Of a stretch of 64,000 nt of DNA, positions 26,626-34,986 are shown one piece after another (position 1 is the first letter of the stretch; each line of letters starts with the position of its first letter). The translations under genes and the position numbers were made by a program. The notes under the pieces were generated by a model. That model was not told where the DNA came from. It saw nothing but the letters and a program-made list of their open reading frames with translations, and did no database searches. Source of the DNA: Moritella dasanensis ArB 0140 (GTDB lineage Bacteria; Pseudomonadota; Gammaproteobacteria; Enterobacterales; Moritellaceae); NCBI RefSeq assembly GCF_000276805.1, contig NZ_AKXQ01000019.1, positions 1 through 64,000 of the forward strand, read 5' to 3'.

Positions 26626-27906
26626 TTAGCGATTAGCACGGTCTAGTGCGCGCTGTGCACGTTTAGCCGCTTGCTTAAGGGCTTTTTCAGCTGGAATATT
26701 TTCAATTAAGATCTGATCCGCAGCAATAGACAGTGCATCAGTGATCTTGCCTTTAGTTGGATCAAAGAAGTCCTGACTTGCCGTACTTGCTTGCAGTAAT
26801 GGGATCAACGCTTGTGGGTTTTTAGCTGCGTAAGCTTGGTATGCCGGTACTTGTTTTACACTCTCACGTACCGGGATATAACCTGTGGTCATAGACCAAC
26901 GCGCAGTATTTTCTGCCGATGTGTAAAACTTCATGAACTCGAAGGCACCTTGTGCAGCTTCATCATCAGTGCCTTTTGGCATAACAAAACTAACCGCACC
27001 CGCTTGTGGTGCTGCAGGGTTATTACCCCAACCTGGTTGCGTTGTTGCGCCAAGTTTAGTGAAATCAAGATCACCTTGATCGCCTGATGAACCGGTATAA
27101 CCCAGTGCACGATCTTTAACTACATCATCAATCGTCTTGTACCAGTATTCCCAGCCTTGACCACCGTGATGAATGCGCATCGTTTCATCTTCGTGGATCC
27201 ATTTACGGAAGCTATTCCAAACAGTTATCCACTCTGGAGAATTAATTAAAATTGTTTTACCGTCATCACTAATGATTTTTCCGCCATTAGAATAAGCCGC
27301 ATCAATTAAGTTTTCTTCGCCCCACATTGGTTCCCAACCATAAAATGTCGTGTTGCCTTTGGCATCTTTTTTGGTTACCGCAGCAGATACTTTTGCTACG
27401 CCTTGCCATGTGTTTAAGTCTTTGGCAGTGAAACCATGGTCTGCTAATACTTGCTTGTTGTAATAGAATATTTGCGTAGTGCCATACGCTGGAAGTCCGT
27501 AAACCTCGCCATTATCTGCAGTTACCTGATCGCGGAATGCATCAAGGAAATCAGCATAGTTAAAGCTGTCGTCCATGTAAGGGCGAAGATCACGAGTCAG
27601 ATTACGCGCTACCATCATTTTTGCTTGGCTAGAATAAAGCAGTACAAACTCAGGCGCTGTCTTTGATGCTAAACCCGCTTGAAGTTTCTGATAGGTTTCA
27701 TCGTAATTGCCTTGTAAGGCACTTTTAATCACATAGTCTTGTTGGCTACTGTTAAATTCAGATACCAGAGAGGTCATTAACTGCTGCTGCTTTGAGCCAC
27801 CAGAATACCAAAAGTCCACTTCGGTTGTCGCCATTGCGCTACCTGCAAACGCTAATGCGCCCGCTGCGTAGCTAGAACATACAATTGCTAATGTTTTCAG
27901 TTTCAT
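26626..27906 (-). CDS. ABC transporter substrate-binding protein, family 1 (UgpB-like)
   Basis: A 426-residue periplasmic binding protein with a signal peptide ending near GSAMA (about residue 26). The opening VDFWYSGGSKQQQLM and the repeated GNYDETYQKLQAGLASK are like UgpB and related family 1 binding proteins. So is the C-terminal helical stretch (AEKALKQAAKRAQRALDRA). It is encoded 6 bp after the second permease gene and before the PHP hydrolase (gap about 120 bp). The UgpB resemblance suggests glycerol-3-phosphate, glycerophosphodiesters or a similar polyol phosphate as ligand, without certainty. Confidence 0.9.
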   Translation of the reverse strand: MKLKTLAIVCSSYAAGALAFAGSAMATTEVDFWYSGGSKQQQLMTSLVSEFNSSQQDYVIKSALQGNYDETYQKLQAGLASKTAPEFVLLYSSQAKMMVARNLTRDLRPYMDDSFNYADFLDAFRDQVTADNGEVYGLPAYGTTQIFYYNKQVLADHGFTAKDLNTWQGVAKVSAAVTKKDAKGNTTFYGWEPMWGEENLIDAAYSNGGKIISDDGKTILINSPEWITVWNSFRKWIHEDETMRIHHGGQGWEYWYKTIDDVVKDRALGYTGSSGDQGDLDFTKLGATTQPGWGNNPAAPQAGAVSFVMPKGTDDEAAQGAFEFMKFYTSAENTARWSMTTGYIPVRESVKQVPAYQAYAAKNPQALIPLLQASTASQDFFDPTKGKITDALSIAADQILIENIPAEKALKQAAKRAQRALDRANR

Positions 27907-27912
27907 GTTTAT

Positions 27913-28851
27913 TTACTCTTTTACGCCGTTATCGGCAATGCCGGACAAAATTGTTTTTTGACAAATAATGAATAGAATCAACAGTGGCATTACTGCAATT
28001 GTGCTTGCTGCCATAATCTGTGACCAGTTCAAACCGTAGTTACCTTCGGCAATAAAGAACTGCCTGATCCCCGTCGCAATCAAATTAAGATCTTGTGAGG
28101 TGATAAGTAGGCTTGGCCACATATAACTGTTGTAGTTAGTAATAAAGGTAATCAAGAACAAGGTAGCTAGCGCTGCTTTGCATTGTGGTAGCACGATTGC
28201 CCAAAGAATTTTAACTTCTCCGGCTCCATCAATTCGCGCAGCTTCAATTAGTGACGGATGCACTTTTAAAAATACTTGGCGTAGGTAAAACACCCCGAAT
28301 ACACTTGCAGCATTCGAGATAATCAAACCTGTGTGGCTATCTAATAAACCTAAGTTAGCTAAGGTAATATAAGACGGAATATAGGTCACCGCGCCGGGTA
28401 ACATGTAGCACGCCATTACGATGAAATAGAGCACTGTTCGCGATTTAAATTTAAGTTGGGTGATGGCATAGGCAAACATCGCTGAGTTAATCATGACGAT
28501 CAGTGTCGTGAAAAATGCCACCGTGAAACTGTTCATGATGTACAGACCAAACGGCGCACTTTCAAATGTTTCTACAAATGTTTGCCAGCGAAATTGTTCT
28601 GGAAAAATATTTAATGGGTTGCTAAATATTTCATCATTGGATTTCATCGAACCCGACAACATCCACACAAATGGGAACACCATAATCAAACCAGCAAAAC
28701 TTAAAAAGCTATGTTTGACTAATAAACTACTCGCCGACTTTAATAGTGTGCTCACGGGTGTTGCCGGTTTCGCTAGTTTTTGTTTTTTATCAGCTTGTTG
28801 CTGCTGAACTTGGTAATTTCCCAAGGGTAAATCAATAGATTGAGTGCTCAT
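27913..28851 (-). CDS. ABC transporter permease (UgpE/MalG-like)
   Basis: A 312-residue inner-membrane subunit with about six helices after an unusually long cytoplasmic N-terminus (about 45 residues rich in Q and K). The EAA loop that docks on the ATPase is visible as EAARIDGAGEVKILWAIVLP. This is the carbohydrate-uptake-1 permease type. It starts about 10 bp after the first permease gene and ends 6 bp before the binding-protein gene. Confidence 0.92.
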   Translation of the reverse strand: MSTQSIDLPLGNYQVQQQQADKKQKLAKPATPVSTLLKSASSLLVKHSFLSFAGLIMVFPFVWMLSGSMKSNDEIFSNPLNIFPEQFRWQTFVETFESAPFGLYIMNSFTVAFFTTLIVMINSAMFAYAITQLKFKSRTVLYFIVMACYMLPGAVTYIPSYITLANLGLLDSHTGLIISNAASVFGVFYLRQVFLKVHPSLIEAARIDGAGEVKILWAIVLPQCKAALATLFLITFITNYNSYMWPSLLITSQDLNLIATGIRQFFIAEGNYGLNWSQIMAASTIAVMPLLILFIICQKTILSGIADNGVKE

Positions 28852-28862
28852 CAGTGTATTCC

Positions 28863-29747
28863 TTAATAATATATCCAGCGTTTACCCATCTCGGTATTAA
28901 TCAATGTTAATACGCCGGTGATAGCTAAAATGATGAGTGATGTTGCTGCCGCAGGGCCCATGTCGTATTGCTCAAATGCTTGCTGATAGAACAAATATAA
29001 TAATGTTCTGGTACTACCGCTTGGGCCGCCTTGCGTTAATATTTGGAATTGATCAAAGGCTTGTACCGAATTGATCATGTTGACAATAATAAGGAAAAAT
29101 GTGGTTGGTGAAATCAGCGGTAAAGTGATTTTTATGAAGCGTGTTAATGGACTGCAGCCATCAATGAGTGACGCTTCATATAACGATGTCGGGATTTTGT
29201 TTAGCGCGCTAATGAAGAACAACATAGTCCACCCAACGGCTTGCCAAACAGTGACAACAATCACCACGGTCATCGCCGTATCACCGCTTTCTAACCAAGC
29301 GATTGGCGCTATGCCTACTTTAGCTAACAGCAAATTAACTAAACCAGATTTAGTTTCAAACACCCATGACCAAACGATTGATACTGCAACAGTAGGGGTG
29401 ATCCAAGGCGAAAATATAACGGCGCGATAAAGTTGGCTGCCACGGAAGTTTTTATGCAATAACAAGGCAAAGCCCAATCCTAGCATTACCGTTGGAATCA
29501 CAACGCCCAGAGAAAATACGAAGGTATTGTAAAGCGCCTCAGTAAAGTAACTGTCTTCAATCATGTATTGATAGTTTTCAAAACCGACGTAGCTATATTC
29601 TGGGGAAATATAATCCCAGTCGGTAAAGCTGATGTAGATGCTCCAACCAAATGGCACGATCCAAAAAGCCAATAGGGGGATCAATAAAGGCGCTATAAAT
29701 AATAGTACTTTTAGTTTTTCCGACATAATGTGTGAATTAATTTTCAT
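28863..29747 (-). CDS. ABC transporter permease (UgpA/MalF-like)
   Basis: A 294-residue partner permease with six helices. The EAA loop is EASLIDGCSPLTRFIKITLP. I place the start at the ATG at 29745-29747 (MKINSHIMSEKLK), just before the first helix and preceded by AAGGA about 11 bases upstream. A longer in-frame start at 29840 would add 31 hydrophilic, poorly conserved residues. It is the first gene of the transport operon; the 168 bp to the LysR gene presumably carry its promoter. Confidence 0.9.
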   Translation of the reverse strand: MKINSHIMSEKLKVLLFIAPLLIPLLAFWIVPFGWSIYISFTDWDYISPEYSYVGFENYQYMIEDSYFTEALYNTFVFSLGVVIPTVMLGLGFALLLHKNFRGSQLYRAVIFSPWITPTVAVSIVWSWVFETKSGLVNLLLAKVGIAPIAWLESGDTAMTVVIVVTVWQAVGWTMLFFISALNKIPTSLYEASLIDGCSPLTRFIKITLPLISPTTFFLIIVNMINSVQAFDQFQILTQGGPSGSTRTLLYLFYQQAFEQYDMGPAAATSLIILAITGVLTLINTEMGKRWIYY

Positions 29748-29915
29748 GATAAATGTTGTCCTTGGCTGTATGGCTACATCATAGAGTTGCACTGTGACAA
29801 ATTTGCTTGTGTCATCATCATATTTTCCATCGTCAGGCATAAGAAAAACTGATGGCTATATCGATTACGCATTAGAAAATATTACTGGGTTAGCGTCATG
29901 ACTCTCTTTTTTAGG

Positions 29916-30809
29916 CTATTTTTTCAGGTCATATTGTTGTCTGCGTTCTTGTTGGTCGAGCCAATCGCAAAAGAAATTTACTTTGGCGCTGCGCTTATTA
30001 GCAGTAATGATGTAATGGCTTGAATCAGAAGGCATGCTGCCTGCCATCGCTAGTACAAGTTCGCCAGAGAGTAGCGCTTTTTCGGCTACTAGCGAGCGCA
30101 CAAGCATTAAGCCAATACCTTGTTTTACGGCTTCTAAACCATGTAGTGAGTTACTGATTTCGAGTTGAATATTAGGTGAGACAGGCGCGATATCATGATG
30201 ACATAACCATTGCATCCAGCTTTCTTCATAACCTTTTACTTGAATGGCTGGCAGCTGCGAAATATCATTTTTTTCCAGTGCATCACAATGTTTTTGTTTG
30301 AATGCTGGGCTGCACACCATGATCCATTGCTCTTGGCATAGGCGCATTGCTTGAGTGTCTTCGCTGTCGATAAAGCCATTGGTGATTTCAACATCGGCAT
30401 CACTACAGGGTTGTCGAGATGGCCAATCCACTAACGTAAGATCTAATTTAATAAAGGTAAATTTATTGGTGAAATCAGCTAATTTGGGAATCAACCAATT
30501 GTGACAAAACGACGTATTTATTTTAATGCGCAAGACATCAGCTTGTTGCTGACCAAATAATATTTGAGTTTGTAATTTAAGGTGCTGCAGTGATCCCGCT
30601 ACCACGGGTAAGTACTGTTGCGCAGCTTGGGTTAATGTCACGCCACGTTGATTACGAATAAACAAAGTACAATTAAGGAATTGTTCAAGATTTTTTAGCT
30701 GTTGGCTTACCGCGGCTTGGGTAACGTGAAGTTCACGTGATGCAGCGCCTATTGAACCGAGTCGAGATACGGCTTCGAAAGCTAATAATGAACGTTGTGG
30801 TGGAAGCAT
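29916..30809 (-). CDS. LysR family transcriptional regulator (GcvA-like)
   Basis: A 297-residue LysR regulator. The N-terminal winged helix-turn-helix (LLAFEAVSRLGSIGAASREL; VTQAAVSQQLKNLEQFLNC) is followed by a linker helix and a two-lobed effector domain. The N-terminal sequence is of the GcvA/AmpR subgroup. It precedes and points the same way as the ABC-PHP-HAD operon, so it is a candidate regulator of that operon, although LysR genes are more often divergent from their targets. Confidence 0.9.
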   Translation of the reverse strand: MLPPQRSLLAFEAVSRLGSIGAASRELHVTQAAVSQQLKNLEQFLNCTLFIRNQRGVTLTQAAQQYLPVVAGSLQHLKLQTQILFGQQQADVLRIKINTSFCHNWLIPKLADFTNKFTFIKLDLTLVDWPSRQPCSDADVEITNGFIDSEDTQAMRLCQEQWIMVCSPAFKQKHCDALEKNDISQLPAIQVKGYEESWMQWLCHHDIAPVSPNIQLEISNSLHGLEAVKQGIGLMLVRSLVAEKALLSGELVLAMAGSMPSDSSHYIITANKRSAKVNFFCDWLDQQERRQQYDLKK

Positions 30810-30929
30810 ACATAACCTTAACCATAAAATGGCTAAAGTAATGTATGTTTATGACAGTATGATGAAACTACCAGATATGCCTGTTTATTAATGGGAAATT
30901 TTTATTTTAAAATAAATTGATAAACCATA

Positions 30930-31262
30930 TTAGTGCGTTATGGTGGTTGAAAATACATTTATAATGACGCTGCCAATTAATATTAAACTTATCCCCAGAA
31001 TGGCAACCCAGTCGAGTTGTTGGCCATACCACAGCCAGCTAATCATAGTGACAAGTACGATACCTGCCCCGCACCAAATTGCATACGCAACGCCAATCGG
31101 CACAGATTTTATGGTAATAGACAGTAAGAAAAATGCCAGCGCATAGCAAATTAATACAATCGCACTGATTAACGGTTGACTGAATTGCTGAGTTTTGGGT
31201 AATAAAGATGTCGCGATCACCTCAAAGATAATCGCCAGTAGCAGTAATAAATTAGGTGGCAT
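30930..31262 (-). CDS. small multidrug resistance (SMR/EmrE-like) transporter
   Basis: A 110-residue protein with four transmembrane helices, aligning throughout with EmrE. The essential glutamate is E14 in AIIFEVIATSLL, and AYAIWCGAGIVLVTMISW is the conserved third-helix region. I chose the ATG at 31260-31262 because it gives E at position 14 and the family length of 110. A second in-frame ATG at 31283 would add 7 residues. It exports cationic lipophilic compounds or guanidinium-type substrates in exchange for protons. It stands alone. Confidence 0.9.
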   Translation of the reverse strand: MPPNLLLLLAIIFEVIATSLLPKTQQFSQPLISAIVLICYALAFFLLSITIKSVPIGVAYAIWCGAGIVLVTMISWLWYGQQLDWVAILGISLILIGSVIINVFSTTITH

Positions 31263-31384
31263 TGTTGTCAGTATTTTCAGCATGGTATTTTTATCGTTTC
31301 TATCAATATTAATGAGCGCGCCACAATACCTGAATAAGATGACAGTATCCAGCGTGTAAGCATTAGATTTAATGATATTACCGT

Positions 31385-31430
31385 TAACTTAAATTTAAGT
31401 TATATCTTTTGGGTAACAAGTGTTCACTTA
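31385..31430. promoter_or_regulatory. candidate operators upstream of the desaturase operon
   Basis: A perfect 18-bp palindrome, TAACTTAAATTTAAGTTA, lies at 31385-31402, and a related half-site AATTTAAGTT recurs at 31459-31468. Between them, 31411-31430 reads on the minus strand TAAGTGAACACTTGTTACCC, which resembles, from memory, the DesT site (AGTGAAC-N4-GTTNACT) that controls desCB in Pseudomonas. The rest of the roughly 300-bp gap (31263-31582) is AT-rich and holds no gene. Confidence 0.45.
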
Positions 31431-31582
31431 TGCGTATTCAGGTTAATTTTTGTTTTTAATTTAAGTTGCTGTATTTTATATTTAAATTTTACATTTAAAT
31501 TATTTATTTTAAAAAATAAAAACTGATGGATCATTCTAGAGTACAAGTGTAAGCTGTTTTCAACTTTTAGGGAGAACGCTAC

Positions 31583-32707
31583 ATGCTTAATGAACTAACC
31601 AATAAACTGTCATTGACGTTATTTAATAACGATACGTTCAAGGCTTACTTTTCACCATTCTCAAATAAACCTGTTGCCGTACTTATGGGTGAAATGTTTG
31701 CCGCAACAGTGGTGGCGATAGCACCTGAAAATAATGATATGTACTCATTAACATTAACGATCACTGGCAAAGTGAACACACAGTCGTTTACTTTCCAGCC
31801 CGGTCAATATGTGGAACTGCAGGTAAAGCAAAATGGCCGTTATATTAAACGTCCCTTTACAATTTCATCGTCGTTAGCGCAGTTACAACAAGATAAGACA
31901 ATTACCTTAACCATTAAAAAACAATCGGCTGGGCGTATTACGCCTTGGTTGGTTGATGCTGTGTCTCAAGGTGATCTGTTAGCGATTTCGCCAGCGAAAG
32001 GTGATTTTGTATTGCACGCTTGTTTACCGGCAGATGCCAGTCAACAAGTTAAAAAAGAAGTGCTGTTTATTGCTGGTGGCAGTGGCATTACCCCGTTTCA
32101 TAGTTTGCTGTTATCGCATGTCGCGGATTATCCGAATATTAATTTCAGCCTGCTGTATTACGCGCGTACTCAGCAGCATGTATTACACGATGACCTTGTT
32201 GCGTTAGAAATAGACCAAGCTAATTTCAGCTTAAAATTATTACACAGTGAACGTGATGGGCATTGTTCTTTAGCGCATCTTCACGGCATTACGACAGATC
32301 TGAATAACAGTGCGATTTATATCTGTGGTCCAAACAGCATGATGGATAATACCCAAGCATTATTACTCGAAATAGGCTTGTCTGGAGACGCTATTCACCT
32401 TGAACAATTCGGTCTCGCGAGTTTTAACAATGTTGACATTAATGTTGCGCGTAACGTGTCATTTACTACCACAAATAAAAATATTGTCGTGAGTGAAGTC
32501 AATCAACAAACATTATTAACCTTGGCTGAAGACAACGCTGTACCAGCTAAATACGGCTGTCGAATCGGCATTTGCCAAGAGTGCAAATGTAAGAAAGTAA
32601 GTGGTGTGGTTTATAACAGCCAAACCAAAACATATTCAGATACCGGTGAAGAAGATATCCAAGCCTGTATTAGTGTGCCAGTGACTGATGTCGTGATTAA
32701 TTTATAG
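31583..32707 (+). CDS. ferredoxin/oxidoreductase of the desaturase system (DesC-like)
   Basis: A 374-residue fusion flavo-iron-sulfur reductase. A FAD-binding domain (RPFTISSS, residues about 92-99) is followed by an NAD(P)-binding domain (GGSGITPFHSLL). A C-terminal plant-type 2Fe-2S domain carries CRIGICQECKC plus a later C in DIQACIS. It would pass electrons from NAD(P)H to the desaturase encoded 7 bp downstream. The gene order matches desC-desB of Pseudomonas. It probably reduces the di-iron centre of the acyl-CoA delta-9 desaturase. Confidence 0.9.
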   Translation: MLNELTNKLSLTLFNNDTFKAYFSPFSNKPVAVLMGEMFAATVVAIAPENNDMYSLTLTITGKVNTQSFTFQPGQYVELQVKQNGRYIKRPFTISSSLAQLQQDKTITLTIKKQSAGRITPWLVDAVSQGDLLAISPAKGDFVLHACLPADASQQVKKEVLFIAGGSGITPFHSLLLSHVADYPNINFSLLYYARTQQHVLHDDLVALEIDQANFSLKLLHSERDGHCSLAHLHGITTDLNNSAIYICGPNSMMDNTQALLLEIGLSGDAIHLEQFGLASFNNVDINVARNVSFTTTNKNIVVSEVNQQTLLTLAEDNAVPAKYGCRIGICQECKCKKVSGVVYNSQTKTYSDTGEEDIQACISVPVTDVVINL

Positions 32708-32714
32708 GGATAAG

Positions 32715-33872
32715 ATGATGGCAGAGTTAAATAAAGAGTTAAATAAAGAATTAAATAAGAACTTTGGTAAAAAGTTAAATGAAGAGCAATTAGAACAACT
32801 GGCAATAGATCTTGATGGCGTAAAAGCCAAGGCCATGAAACAAGTTGGTAGTACCGATGAACGTTACATTAAAAAGATTGTACGCCTGCAGCGTAGCTTA
32901 GAAATTGCGGGACGTATTTGTCTGGTATTAGGTTTTATGTCGCTGTATTTCTGGGGAGTGGGCGTGCTGCTATTAAGCGCATCGAAGATCTTAGATAACA
33001 TGGAAATTGGCCATAACGTTTTGCACGGTCAATATGATTGGATGAACGATCCAACGCTGAATTCGCAAACGTTTGAATGGGATAATGCCTGTAGCTCAGA
33101 ATCGTGGAAGCGGGTGCATAATTATGAACACCATACTTACACCAATATTGTCGGTAAGGATCGCGATTTTGGTTACGGATTATTACGCTTAAGTGATGAT
33201 TTCTCTTGGCGCTTGCGTAATTCATGGCAGTTCGTTACCTATCTTGTGCTCAGTACTTTATTTCAATGGGGTATCGCATTCCATGAAATGGCTGGTGAAC
33301 GGGTATTCTTTGGTAAGAAAAAAGAAGGGCGAGGATCACACGTTGATGTTGAGCAATTAAAGAAAGTATTCTATAGCAAATCAACACGTCAAATTCTCAA
33401 AGATTACGTTATCTTCCCATTATTAGCGGGCCCGTTTTTTGTGATGGTATTGCTGGGTAATTTAGCGGCTAATTTACTGCGTAACTTTTGGACTTCAACG
33501 ATTATTTTCTGTGGGCACTTCCCAACAGAAGTGTATACCTTTACTGAAAAAGAATGTGAAAATGAATCGCGTGGGCATTGGTATTATCGTCAAATTTTAG
33601 GCTCGGCTAATTTAACTGGCCCTAAATGGTTCCATATTTTAACCGGTCATTTAAGCTGTCAGGTAGAGCATCATCTATTTCCAGAAGTGCCTGCGCATCG
33701 TTATGTTGAAATGTCGAAAGAAGTGCAAGTTATTGCGGCTAAATATGGCATTGCTTATAACACCGGTAGTTTCTTTAGCCAGTATGCCTCGGTTGTACAA
33801 CGGGTGCTTTATTTCTCATTCCCGGTGGGTAAAGTGACGGGTAAGAAAGCGGCGCTGTATCCACGGTTTTAA
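32715..33872 (+). CDS. acyl-CoA/fatty acid desaturase (DesB-like)
   Basis: A 385-residue membrane di-iron desaturase. The three histidine boxes are H100-NVL-H104 (GHNVLHG), HNYEHH (residues 135-140) and QVEHH about residue 320. Hydrophobic segments lie around 65-90, 170-190 and 225-250. It introduces double bonds into acyl chains using electrons from the reductase upstream; in a cold-water bacterium this raises membrane fluidity. The Q-x-x-HH third box is shared with front-end and acyl-CoA desaturases. Its N-terminus carries a threefold ELNK repeat. Confidence 0.9.
   Translation: MMAELNKELNKELNKNFGKKLNEEQLEQLAIDLDGVKAKAMKQVGSTDERYIKKIVRLQRSLEIAGRICLVLGFMSLYFWGVGVLLLSASKILDNMEIGHNVLHGQYDWMNDPTLNSQTFEWDNACSSESWKRVHNYEHHTYTNIVGKDRDFGYGLLRLSDDFSWRLRNSWQFVTYLVLSTLFQWGIAFHEMAGERVFFGKKKEGRGSHVDVEQLKKVFYSKSTRQILKDYVIFPLLAGPFFVMVLLGNLAANLLRNFWTSTIIFCGHFPTEVYTFTEKECENESRGHWYYRQILGSANLTGPKWFHILTGHLSCQVEHHLFPEVPAHRYVEMSKEVQVIAAKYGIAYNTGSFFSQYASVVQRVLYFSFPVGKVTGKKAALYPRF
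32724..32759 (+). repeat. three tandem 12-bp repeats encoding ELNK
   Basis: GAGTTAAATAAA occurs twice (32724-32735 and 32736-32747), then GAATTAAATAAG (32748-32759). Because the unit is 12 bp, copy-number change keeps the reading frame. Confidence 0.8.
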
Positions 33873-33929
33873 CCCATAAATACTCAGTTAATATACTTCA
33901 GGATATAAGACAATTGTTATGCAAAAACG

Positions 33930-33995
33930 CTGCAAGTACATCCTTGTAAGCTTGGCTTTTTCATCCATGAAAAAGACATTTTGCCAACAAATGTC
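33930..33995. repeat. structured interspersed repeat with nested hairpins
   Basis: Between the desaturase and the HAD-IB gene. CTTTTTCAT/ATGAAAAAG (33956-33964 and 33967-33975) is a perfect 9-bp inverted repeat with a CC spacer. GACATTT/AAATGTC (33975-33981 and 33989-33995) follows directly. The preceding GCTGCAAGTACATCCTTG resembles repeats I know from marine gammaproteobacteria. A plus-strand 66-codon reading through it is rejected as a gene. Confidence 0.55.
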
Positions 33996-34037
33996 TATAT
34001 CCTTGAGTTGGGTTAATTATGTCTACTTCCAGACTGT

Positions 34038-34697
34038 TTATTTCCAAATCAGCTGCGGCCAGTTTTGTGCTTGTGCATGCTCGGCTAATTGCGGACAAGG
34101 GTTAACAACATGTGGATAGTGGCTAAATAAGCATAAGGGTAAGTCGTTAATCGAGTCGGTATAAAAATAAACATCACTATAGATCGCAGTCTGCTCGGCT
34201 AACCAAGACTGTAATCGTATTACTTTGCCTTCGCGATAACTAGCAACACCGAGAATATTCGCCGTATAGCAGCCATCTTCTACCTGCATATCAATGCCCA
34301 TCGCATGTTCAATACCGAGTTTTATCGCTACTTTTTTAACAATAAAACTCACTGTCGCCGAGATCAATACCGTGGTGATATTGTCTTGATTAAGTTGCGC
34401 TAATAATTGCTGTGCTTGCGGAAATAGCGTTGGCATTATGTGTTGTTCGACACATTCATCAACGAGGTTATCGACTTGCGCTTTAGTTAGTTTCGCCAGT
34501 GGTGCCATGGCAAAATGAAGGTATTCTGGCATATCTAAGTCACCGGCAGCATAAAGGCCCATTAAGCGTTTATCCTCAGCTAAAAAATTGCTATCAGTGA
34601 CGATGTCTTTCTCGACTAAAAATTGATGCCATAGCATTGAGCTGTCGGCGTTAATTAACGTTTCATCAAGGTCAAAAATGTAGAGAGGTTGGCTCAT
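34038..34697 (-). CDS. HAD-IB family phosphatase (SerB-like)
   Basis: A 219-residue HAD hydrolase with motif I IFDLDETLI near residue 8. Motif II is LISATVSFIV, a motif III lysine follows (YREGKV), and motif IV is FYTDSINDLPL, the pattern of HAD-IB enzymes such as phosphoserine phosphatase and related phosphomonoesterases. In many gammaproteobacteria a gene of this kind is annotated only as a HAD-IB hydrolase, and the substrate is unknown. It is convergent with the desaturase operon. Confidence 0.88.
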   Translation of the reverse strand: MSQPLYIFDLDETLINADSSMLWHQFLVEKDIVTDSNFLAEDKRLMGLYAAGDLDMPEYLHFAMAPLAKLTKAQVDNLVDECVEQHIMPTLFPQAQQLLAQLNQDNITTVLISATVSFIVKKVAIKLGIEHAMGIDMQVEDGCYTANILGVASYREGKVIRLQSWLAEQTAIYSDVYFYTDSINDLPLCLFSHYPHVVNPCPQLAEHAQAQNWPQLIWK

Positions 34698-34986
34698 TTT
34701 AATTTATTCTCTTCGCCGTAAGTGATCATTGGATAGATATAATAGCGAATGTCTGTGACAGCTTTATTACTTTATATAATATTTTAATTAAAAGTTAATA
34801 AGTGCCACACTAATGCGAGGTTTACGGATTAAATTAGCGTTATATGCTGTTATCCAGAGTTTTACGCTATGTCGTTGTATACCCATTTTTGCTGTTTCGG
34901 TTTATATTTTTGTCCTGTATGATCCGTCGTCCATTAGCAACAGAAGGTTGAACTAATAAGGATGTGTATGTTCATTAAGTTAATTA

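Noticed and set aside
29748-29915. Pho box upstream of the ABC-PHP-HAD operon
   Set aside because: CTGTGAC and TTGTCAC-like fragments occur, but not as two 7-bp repeats at the required 4-bp spacing.
33919-34119. 66-codon plus-strand reading after the desaturase
   Set aside because: It runs through the hairpin repeat and into the HAD-IB gene on the opposite strand, and the protein shows no family features.
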